A stretch of DNA of 39,402 bases from Clostridia bacterium. Its GTDB lineage: Bacteria > Bacillota > Clostridia > Oscillospirales > CAG-272. The translations under genes were made by a program, and so were the position numbers. How positions within the stretch are numbered: position 1 is the first letter of the stretch; each line of letters opens with the position of its first letter. The stretch spans positions 1 through 39,402 of the forward strand of contig JAFUMW010000078.1 in the NCBI GenBank assembly GCA_017482465.1. The letters are read 5' to 3'. The notes beneath the pieces were generated by a model. The model worked only from the letters and a program-made list of their open reading frames with translations. It was not told the origin of the DNA and made no database searches. Of the stretch, positions 33,072 to 39,402 are shown piece after piece.

Positions 33072-34334
33072 ATGTGGATATCATCTACCGAAAACAAAAA
33101 ATGGCTGAAAGAGAGCGATTTTTCAAACGAAAAGGGAAGCGAGCTGTTGATAGGTGAAAAGATTGGCAAGCCGATTTTTGGTTGGGGATGCTGTATAAGT
33201 GAATTATGTGTAAATGCGATCGAAAGCCTTGGGAATGAAACAAGAGAGGCGGTCTTTAAGGAGCTTTTCAGTAAGGAAGGATGCGATTTCAGCTTTTGCC
33301 GTGTTCCGATGGGGGCAAACGACTTTGCTCGATCCTGGTACAGCTATAATGAGTTTGAAGGCGATTACGAGATGAAGTTCTTCTCGATAGAGCGTGATCG
33401 CAGGTATATAATTCCGGCGATAAGGACAGCACAAAAATATTCTGAGGAGCTACGGTTGTTTGCCTCGCCGTGGAGTCCTCCCACATGGATGAAATTTCCA
33501 AAGGTTTATAATTATGGAAGACTGGTCATGACCGATGAAAATCTGAAGGCATATGCGCTTTATATGCGTAGGTATGTAGAAGAGTATCTGAAAGAGGGCA
33601 TAAAAATCGATCAGATACACGTTCAGAATGAGGTGGTTGCCGACCAGAAATTTCCATCATGCCTTTTTTCTCCCAATGAGTTGATCAGGTTTATCGCAGA
33701 CTATCTTATCGACGAAATAGGGGAGCTTGCCGAAATTTGGTTTGGCACGCTCAATGCTCCCGAAGGGTATGATGACAGGCATAATAATTATCTTAATCTT
33801 GCGATGCAGAATGAAAAGATCAAGAAAAACATCAAAGGCGCGAGCTACCAGTGGGCAGGTAAATTCGGTGTTATTCAGGCAAGGGAGGATTATCCCGAGC
33901 TTGATGTGATAAACAGCGAATGTGAATGCGGAGACGGTCAGAATACCTGGAAGTATTCGCTTTATTCTTACGAAATGCTGCACCATTATCTTAAAAATGG
34001 AGCGAGAGCGTGCGTATATTGGAATATGGCTCTTGATTCGTCGGCTCTCAGTACTTGGGGCTGGCAACAGAATTCTCTGATAACAGTCAGGGACGATATG
34101 ATCGTATATAATCCCGAGTATTGGCTCATCAAGCACTTTTCACATTTTGTAAAGCGCGGAGCGGTAATGCTTTCAACAACGGGAGACTTCAGCTCGAACA
34201 GCACGGTGTTTGAGAACCCTGATGGATCGAGAATAGCCGTTTTGATGAATCCGTTTGACTTTAAAAAAACGGTCACTATAGATAATAGGAACTATATGTT
34301 GAAACCGCGTTCCTTCAATTCTATCACGCTTTGA
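33072..34334 (+). CDS. GH30-family glycoside hydrolase, cytoplasmic
   Basis: A retaining glycosidase of 420 residues in clan GH-A, family GH30 (activities in the family include beta-glucosidase, beta-1,6-glucanase, beta-xylosidase and glucuronoxylanase). Seen: FGWGCCISE, FCRVPMGANDFA, SPWSPPTWMK, the acid/base motif IHVQNEV (Glu187), the region INSECECGDG containing the probable nucleophile Glu283, and a C-terminal beta-sandwich side domain that closes with a strand near 415. No signal peptide, so it is cytoplasmic. The ATG at 33072 has AGGGAG about 10 bases upstream. It is divergent from an AraC gene and lies between beta-helix paralogs 4 and 5, both also predicted cytoplasmic. It may act on oligosaccharides released by the surface paralogs. 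Exact specificity cannot be read. Confidence 0.9.
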   Translation: MWISSTENKKWLKESDFSNEKGSELLIGEKIGKPIFGWGCCISELCVNAIESLGNETREAVFKELFSKEGCDFSFCRVPMGANDFARSWYSYNEFEGDYEMKFFSIERDRRYIIPAIRTAQKYSEELRLFASPWSPPTWMKFPKVYNYGRLVMTDENLKAYALYMRRYVEEYLKEGIKIDQIHVQNEVVADQKFPSCLFSPNELIRFIADYLIDEIGELAEIWFGTLNAPEGYDDRHNNYLNLAMQNEKIKKNIKGASYQWAGKFGVIQAREDYPELDVINSECECGDGQNTWKYSLYSYEMLHHYLKNGARACVYWNMALDSSALSTWGWQQNSLITVRDDMIVYNPEYWLIKHFSHFVKRGAVMLSTTGDFSSNSTVFENPDGSRIAVLMNPFDFKKTVTIDNRNYMLKPRSFNSITL

Positions 34335-34339
34335 TATAC

Positions 34340-34382
34340 AACAGATCCGCTTTGGCAACAGCCGGAGCGGATCTGTTTGCGT
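34340..34382 (+). terminator. Putative terminator after the GH30 gene
   Basis: A 12-bp stem (34340-34351 with 34366-34377) and a 14-base loop. The T-tract is short and interrupted, so efficiency is uncertain. Confidence 0.6.
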
Positions 34383-34596
34383 TAAATTAATGTATTTAAT
34401 TTGTGCTGATGAAGTTGTTGTGTTGAAATGTGACAAATGAGCCTGCAAAGAATTGTGAAAGATGATGGTTTTGCAGTCATGGTTCATAAAAACACAAATA
34501 TAATTTTGTTTAAATAAACGACAATTTCGCTCTTGCTTTTACCGAATGCGGTATGATATCATTTTTGTAAGCGCAGCTTGAAGGAGGGAACAAGAA

Positions 34597-36615
34597 ATGC
34601 CTGTATATTCTGCAAAATCTATTTCTGCAAAGCATCTTATCGGCGGTGTCGGCATCAGATTCAAAGCTGTTGAAGCTGACGGAAAGGCATATTATCACGG
34701 TGTGAGCGAACCCGGGGTATATAGATACAATCCGATAAATTTTCTGTTTTGCACTACCGAGGTCGATCTTGTCAATTACCCGTATTTTTGCATAGAGTAC
34801 CGCACAAATTCAAAATGTGAGGTGCTTGATATAACTTTAGGTACACAAAATGGCGAAAGCTGGTTAAAAAACCGTTCGAAAATGGCTGCTGACGGTGAAT
34901 GGCACAAGGAGTTTTTTTCAATTTACGATATGACAGGCGGCGCCGGTGTACCGGAAAAGAATGACACAGGCGTTTATATAAACATAAAGCCGTTCGGCAC
35001 AGGCTCTCTGATAGTACTGGCGGAGCAAGGATATTTTGACATAAGGTATATCGGCTGCTTTACATCAGCCGATGAAGCGAAGGAACATGTTTTTACGGAC
35101 ACCGATGAAGTCTTGGAGGCTCCCAAGGCAGACGTCTTCTGGCAAAAGGCTGATAAGGGTGTTATATCCAAATACATGAACGAAACGGACGCGCTTATTG
35201 ACGAGATATTATCATCCCCAACAACAGTTGATGTGACGGGACGTAGATATTACGTTTCAAGCACGGGTGATGATAATAATGATGGACTTTCACCGGACGC
35301 TCCGTGGAAAAGCATGGAAAAGGTAAACGGCTTTGAATTTGAAAAGGGCGACGGAGTATTCTTTAAGCGCGGTGACATATGGCGTATAGAGATTGAGCTC
35401 CGCACTCAAAGCGGCGTTACATATTCAGCCTACGGAGCGGGTGCAAAGCCTAAGATCATCGCTTCTGCGGACGGCTCCGGAGAGGATAAATGGATTGAGA
35501 CCGAATACCCGGGTGTATACGCATACACCAAAAAAATACCTGCAGTAAAACGAAATGTCGGAACAGTGGTATTTGACGGAGGGCGTGCGTGGGGCATAAA
35601 GGTACTCAAAAAGACAAACGGTAACAGACTTGATAACGGTACTGTTTTTAACGGTATCGAAAGTTACAGCATTTCCGAGCGTCCCTTAAAGGATCACGGC
35701 GGACTTGTCGGTGATCTTGAATTTTATCACAACCGTGATGACGACACGTTGTATCTTTGCAGTAAAGAGGGCAATCCCGGAAAGCGGTTTAAAAGTATCG
35801 AGATATCCCGTAAGGGTCTCGCGGTATACATGAACAGTGAGGATATAGTGATAGATAATCTCGAGATCGTAGGTGCAGGTACGCACGGCATTGGCGGGCA
35901 AAGTGTTAAGAACGTAACCGTGCAGTATTGTGTGCTTAAGTGGATCGGGGGCACTGTGCAGACATTTGAAAACAGGGAGTTCGGTCTTCGTTACGGTAAT
36001 GCGATCGAGTCTTACGGCAATGCTGAAAATTTTACGATAAGGTATTGTTATGCTTCACAGGTTTACGACTGTTGCTATACCGTTCAGTGCGGAAGTAAAG
36101 CCACATTCAAGGATGTGCATATGTACAAGAATGTTGCCGAATTCTGTAACACGGGACTTGAGATATGGCAGGGCGGCGGTCTGCTTGAAAATATGAATCT
36201 TCACGATAATTACACCAGGTTCAGCGGATACGGCTACAGCCACCAGCGTCCCAGGAAGGACGGAAACTTTTTCTACGGTGCGTCAAATACTTCAAGCACA
36301 TATATAAACAATAATGTGTGCGGTAACGTAAACTGCTTCTCGTCAAAATATGCGCTTCTTGCGGCGGCAACCGGACCGAAGCAGTATAATTTCCACGACA
36401 ATTTGTACATCCTCGAAAAGGGAAAGTATATCGGCGGAATAACCCCGAACCCCGGAATAGGACGCGGACGAATGGTTGATGTGGAATACACCGAAGAAGA
36501 ACTTTCATATGCCGTTTACAACGGCATCGAGCGCGGCGGCAGGTTCTATTACACCGAACCCGAACTGCTTGGAAATATGTATGATCTGTATACCGTGCAA
36601 AAGCAGAAAGTGTGA
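34597..36615 (+). CDS. Right-handed beta-helix protein with N-module but no signal peptide or SLH, paralog 5
   Basis: A 672-residue protein that keeps one N-module (about 5-175, with NYPYFCIEYRTNS, ESWLKNRS, DGEWHKEF, IKPFGTGS and FDIRYIGCFTSADEA), the helical linker and the beta-helix (about 218-650, with GTHGIGGQSVKNVTVQYC, NAIESYGNAENF, Cys492-Cys493 in YDCCYT and NTGLEIWQGGG). There is no signal peptide and no SLH or C-terminal module. The start is fixed by AAGGAGGG nine bases before ATG-CCT. It is predicted to be cytoplasmic, although the N-module itself is usually found outside in its paralogs. The 219 bases upstream (34378-34596) hold no gene; a TATGAT box (34552-34557) may be the -10, with no good -35. 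A separate promoter follows for paralog 6, so this gene is probably monocistronic. Confidence 0.85.
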   Translation: MPVYSAKSISAKHLIGGVGIRFKAVEADGKAYYHGVSEPGVYRYNPINFLFCTTEVDLVNYPYFCIEYRTNSKCEVLDITLGTQNGESWLKNRSKMAADGEWHKEFFSIYDMTGGAGVPEKNDTGVYINIKPFGTGSLIVLAEQGYFDIRYIGCFTSADEAKEHVFTDTDEVLEAPKADVFWQKADKGVISKYMNETDALIDEILSSPTTVDVTGRRYYVSSTGDDNNDGLSPDAPWKSMEKVNGFEFEKGDGVFFKRGDIWRIEIELRTQSGVTYSAYGAGAKPKIIASADGSGEDKWIETEYPGVYAYTKKIPAVKRNVGTVVFDGGRAWGIKVLKKTNGNRLDNGTVFNGIESYSISERPLKDHGGLVGDLEFYHNRDDDTLYLCSKEGNPGKRFKSIEISRKGLAVYMNSEDIVIDNLEIVGAGTHGIGGQSVKNVTVQYCVLKWIGGTVQTFENREFGLRYGNAIESYGNAENFTIRYCYASQVYDCCYTVQCGSKATFKDVHMYKNVAEFCNTGLEIWQGGGLLENMNLHDNYTRFSGYGYSHQRPRKDGNFFYGASNTSSTYINNNVCGNVNCFSSKYALLAAATGPKQYNFHDNLYILEKGKYIGGITPNPGIGRGRMVDVEYTEEELSYAVYNGIERGGRFYYTEPELLGNMYDLYTVQKQKV

Positions 36616-36674
36616 AAGTGCTCTGTTATATATACAAAAAATAAACTGCAATTTGTGCATTTTTCTGCACTTAC

Positions 36675-36703
36675 TTGATTTCAGAGCGAAATTATAGTAA
36701 TAT
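36675..36703 (+). promoter_or_regulatory. Promoter of beta-helix paralog 6
   Basis: TTGATT (36675-36680), a 17-bp spacer and TAATAT (36698-36703), 32 bp before the ATG. A small hairpin, GTGCA/TGCAC (36655-36670), lies upstream but lacks a T-run, so the end of paralog 5's transcript is not defined. Confidence 0.5.
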
Positions 36704-36735
36704 AAATTTGTGTAAAATTTCAGGAGGAAAAACAA

Positions 36736-39402
36736 ATGAAAAAATTATTATCACTCGTTTTAGCACTTCTTACAGTGCTTGCCGTTATGCCGTTTTCGAC
36801 GGTATCCGCGGCAGAAAACGATCCGATTACAGTGTTTGGCCCGCTCAACCTTGATACGCATCAGTTGATCGGCTCGACAGGTCTTGCCTTTTCGGTGGTC
36901 GTTGACGGTGACGACATCTATTACCGCGGTGTGGCACAGCCCGGTCAGTATGATAATAACGGACTTATATGCACTTTTGCGGCGATCGAGTTCGATATTA
37001 TCAATTATCCCTATATAAAGTTTAGTTACCGTTCCAACTCGGTAAGTCCCAAGATCGACATATCCTCAAACAGCAGTGTCGGTGAAAGCTGGATGAATTC
37101 TCATCCGGTAATGCAGGGCGACGGACAGTGGCACGAGGTAGTGATAAACCTTAAGGATATCACCGGCGGCGGTGGACCTATTCCGGACGGAGATAAAACT
37201 GCTTTTCTGCGTATCAAGCCCTTTAACTCGGGCAATGTAACTCTTGCTGTAGAAACATATTTTGATCTGCAGTATATCGCCTGCTTCAAAACAGAGGCTG
37301 AGGCAAAGGCATTCAAATACACAGGCGAGACCGAGGTCGCCGAGATGAAGTATGATGCCGAATACTTCTATGAAGAAGCTACAGACGAGATCATTCAGAA
37401 GTATATGGATGAGACTGATGATCTTATAGAAGAGATCGAAAACACTCCCACCGATGTTGAAGTTACAGGCACAAAGTATTATGTTTCCTCGTCCACCGGT
37501 AGTGACCATAATGACGGTCTTACACCCGAAACAGCATGGAAAACAGCTTCTAAGGCAAGCAATTTCTCAGGCTACAAGGACGGCGACGGAGTATTCTTCA
37601 AGCGCGGCGACACATGGAGGACCACTTCGACCTTTAAGGCGTACAGTGGCGTTACATATTCCGCTTACGGAGAGGGCGCTAAGCCCAAGCTCTTGGGTTC
37701 GATCGACGCATCCGACACCTCAATGTGGATCCCGACCGAATACGAAAATATATATGCGTTCACAACTCCGATCGATGGAACAAACGGTGACGTTGGTACT
37801 ATCGTATTTGACGGAGGACGTGCATGGGGTATCCACGTACAGGGCAAAACAAACGGTCAGCGTCTTGATAACGGTACCGTGTTCAACGGACTTGAGAGCT
37901 ACACTATACCCGTAGGCGAGTTCAGAGGACATCAAGATCTGAAGGGTAACCTTGAATTCTATCACGATTGGGACACAGAGACTCTCTACCTCTACTGCGA
38001 GGGCGGTAACCCCGCTGAGGTCTTTTCGTCCATCGAGGTTGCCGACAAGGGTAACGGTATCGGACTCCAAAATGATTCTGCTGTCGGCAGTGCACATGAC
38101 ATTGTAATTGATAACATTGAAATAGTAGGCTTCGGTTCACACGGTATCGGTGCCGGCAATGTTAAAAATGTGACTGTACAGAACTGTGTTTTAAAGTGGA
38201 TAGGCGGCTCTATTCAGGGTAAGGGCTTATTCGGACGTGATTACGGCGTGCGCTTCGGTAACGCTGTTGAGTCCTACGGCTCAAGCGATAATTTTATTAT
38301 CAGATACTGCTATGCTTCACAGATTTATGACTGCTGTTGGACAGTACAGCGTCAGGAAGCGGCGGTGATGAACAATATCCAGATGTATAAGAATGTATCC
38401 GAATACTGCAACACAGGTCTTGAAGTATGGCAGAGCGGCGGTTCAATCACAAACATGCAGCTTCATGACAACTACACACGCTTCAATGGCTATGGCTTCA
38501 GCCATCAGAGACCGAGTAAGGATGGCAACTTCTTCTACGGCGCAACATCGACAAACTGCACATATGAAAATAACGACGTATACAACAACGTAGGTCTTTT
38601 CGCGTCCCGTCAGGTTCTTTCCTGTGGAGCGACAGGTACAGAGCATTATAATTTCCACGATAATATCTACATCATGGAAAATGACAAGCTTGTCGGCGGA
38701 GTTACATCACAGCCCGGTCTGAGCCGCGGAGCGATGACAAACATGAAGTATACCGAGCAAAATATTGCCCGTGCTTCGCAGAGCGGCTTTGAAAAGGGAA
38801 CAAAGTTCTACTATACAGAGCCCTCGCCGTATGAAAATATGTATGCGATATGTCTTCCCCAAAATGGTGTAAATGTTTTTGAGGATATCTCGGACGATTT
38901 CTGGGGAAGAGATGCTGTTGACTTTGTCAGCCTCAAGGGACTTTTCAACGGCGTAAGTGCAACCGAGTTTGCACCGAACGGAAGTATGACACGCGCAATG
39001 CTTGTAACCGTTCTTTCGCGTATCGCAGGAGATAGCGGAAAATCTAAAACAGACTTTGCCGACGTGAGCGCAAACGCGTGGTACGCTCCTGCTGTAGGCT
39101 GGGCTGAAGAAAACTCTATCGTAGAAAAGGAAACTTCTTTCAGACCGGACGACAAGGCAACGCGCGAGGAAATGGCGTATATGCTTATGAAGTACGCTGA
39201 TATGCTTTACGTTAAGTACGATCTTTCGGGCGCAAAGAGCTTTAGTGATTTTGAAAGTGTTGATGCAAAATATCAGGATGCAATAAAATTCTGTACGGTA
39301 AACGGTATCATCGGCGGATACGAGGACGGTACAATAAGACCTAAAAACGGCGCAACACGTGCCGAGGTTGCGACTATGATAAAGCGCTTTATCGGGTATG
39401 TC
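36736..39402 (+). CDS. SLH-anchored right-handed beta-helix surface protein, paralog 6, 3' end outside window
   Basis: An open frame of 889 codons with no stop before the window end. Order: signal peptide 1-25 (MKKLLSLVLALLTVLAVMPF...); N-module about 30-200 (NYPYIKFSYRSNS, ESWMNSHP, DGQWHEVV, IKPFNSG, FDLQYIACFKTEAEA); helical linker; beta-helix about 247-705 with GSHGIGAGNVKNVTVQNC, NAVESYGSSDNF, Cys533-Cys534 in YDCCWT and NTGLEVWQSGG; SLH motifs about 712-889 (FEDISDDFWGRDAVD, FADVSANAWYAPAVGW, TVNGIIGGYEDGTIRPKNGATR). By comparison with paralogs 1-3 a C-terminal module of about 160 residues should follow beyond the window. AGGAGG lies 8 bases before the ATG. It has its own promoter. Function as for the other surface members: cell-wall-bound, probably glycan-active, unproven. 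Confidence 0.88.
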   Translation, partial: MKKLLSLVLALLTVLAVMPFSTVSAAENDPITVFGPLNLDTHQLIGSTGLAFSVVVDGDDIYYRGVAQPGQYDNNGLICTFAAIEFDIINYPYIKFSYRSNSVSPKIDISSNSSVGESWMNSHPVMQGDGQWHEVVINLKDITGGGGPIPDGDKTAFLRIKPFNSGNVTLAVETYFDLQYIACFKTEAEAKAFKYTGETEVAEMKYDAEYFYEEATDEIIQKYMDETDDLIEEIENTPTDVEVTGTKYYVSSSTGSDHNDGLTPETAWKTASKASNFSGYKDGDGVFFKRGDTWRTTSTFKAYSGVTYSAYGEGAKPKLLGSIDASDTSMWIPTEYENIYAFTTPIDGTNGDVGTIVFDGGRAWGIHVQGKTNGQRLDNGTVFNGLESYTIPVGEFRGHQDLKGNLEFYHDWDTETLYLYCEGGNPAEVFSSIEVADKGNGIGLQNDSAVGSAHDIVIDNIEIVGFGSHGIGAGNVKNVTVQNCVLKWIGGSIQGKGLFGRDYGVRFGNAVESYGSSDNFIIRYCYASQIYDCCWTVQRQEAAVMNNIQMYKNVSEYCNTGLEVWQSGGSITNMQLHDNYTRFNGYGFSHQRPSKDGNFFYGATSTNCTYENNDVYNNVGLFASRQVLSCGATGTEHYNFHDNIYIMENDKLVGGVTSQPGLSRGAMTNMKYTEQNIARASQSGFEKGTKFYYTEPSPYENMYAICLPQNGVNVFEDISDDFWGRDAVDFVSLKGLFNGVSATEFAPNGSMTRAMLVTVLSRIAGDSGKSKTDFADVSANAWYAPAVGWAEENSIVEKETSFRPDDKATREEMAYMLMKYADMLYVKYDLSGAKSFSDFESVDAKYQDAIKFCTVNGIIGGYEDGTIRPKNGATRAEVATMIKRFIGYV

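Noticed and set aside
30672..36615. Paralogs 4 and 5 as pseudogenes truncated from secreted copies
   Set aside because: Both begin exactly at domain boundaries, have good ribosome binding sites at the correct distance, contain all core motifs and end with natural stops.
20079..39402. Repeated DNA among the six paralogs as insertion sequences or assembly artefact
   Set aside because: Copies differ at many positions and in domain content, gaps hold separate promoters and leaders, and no transposase or terminal inverted repeats flank them.
1..39402. CRISPR arrays
   Set aside because: No regularly spaced short repeats with unique spacers were seen; the only direct repeats are the pair at 23914-23974 and short operator boxes.

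Overview
The window looks like a chromosomal segment of a low-to-mid GC, Gram-positive anaerobe of the Clostridia (probably Oscillospirales or a relative, from a plant-fibre-degrading gut or rumen community). This is inferred from strong AGGAGG-type ribosome binding sites, SLH-anchored surface proteins, an LTA-synthase-like enzyme, the DUF4358/MBOAT/DHHW gene set and many glycoside hydrolases. No species can be named from sequence alone.

Left part (1-6.2 kb): a GH51 arabinofuranosidase gene cut by the window edge, gpsA, then an AraC-type regulator divergent from a two-gene glycosidase unit (beta-propeller glycosidase, then an MGH1-like (alpha/alpha)6 glycosidase). The regulator-promoter gap carries four copies of an AACAAATTG-like site, three of them spaced by exactly 21 bp.

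Middle part (6.2-15.4 kb): a surface-polymer acylation operon (acyltransferase-3, DUF4358 lipoprotein, MBOAT O-acyltransferase, DHHW protein), then a mainly housekeeping operon (upp, RluA-family pseudouridine synthase, LTA-synthase-like phosphotransferase, DUF5131 protein) ending in a strong terminator. Two intergenic hairpin sets in this operon can mask ribosome binding sites.

15.4-19.9 kb is a scarred region on the minus strand: a small membrane protein, a glycosidase pseudogene that has lost its 5' end, a 43-codon remnant of a serine recombinase with its terminator, a LytTR/DUF3021/CPBP operon and a tRNA-Gln(CUG) gene.

Right part (20-39.4 kb): the most striking content. Six paralogous right-handed beta-helix proteins occupy most of 19 kb. 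Four have a signal peptide (three complete, one cut by the window end). The complete ones are built as signal peptide, one or two N-terminal beta-sandwich-like modules, helical linker, beta-helix, three SLH motifs and a C-terminal module resembling the N-terminal one. Two paralogs lack both signal peptide and SLH motifs and appear cytoplasmic. An AraC regulator and an intracellular GH30 enzyme sit among them. Paralogs 2 and 3 are each preceded by a promoter and a related structured RNA leader beginning at the predicted transcription start. My working model is a polysaccharide-utilisation region in which surface-displayed and intracellular versions of one uncharacterised beta-helix family act on the same glycan outside and inside the cell.
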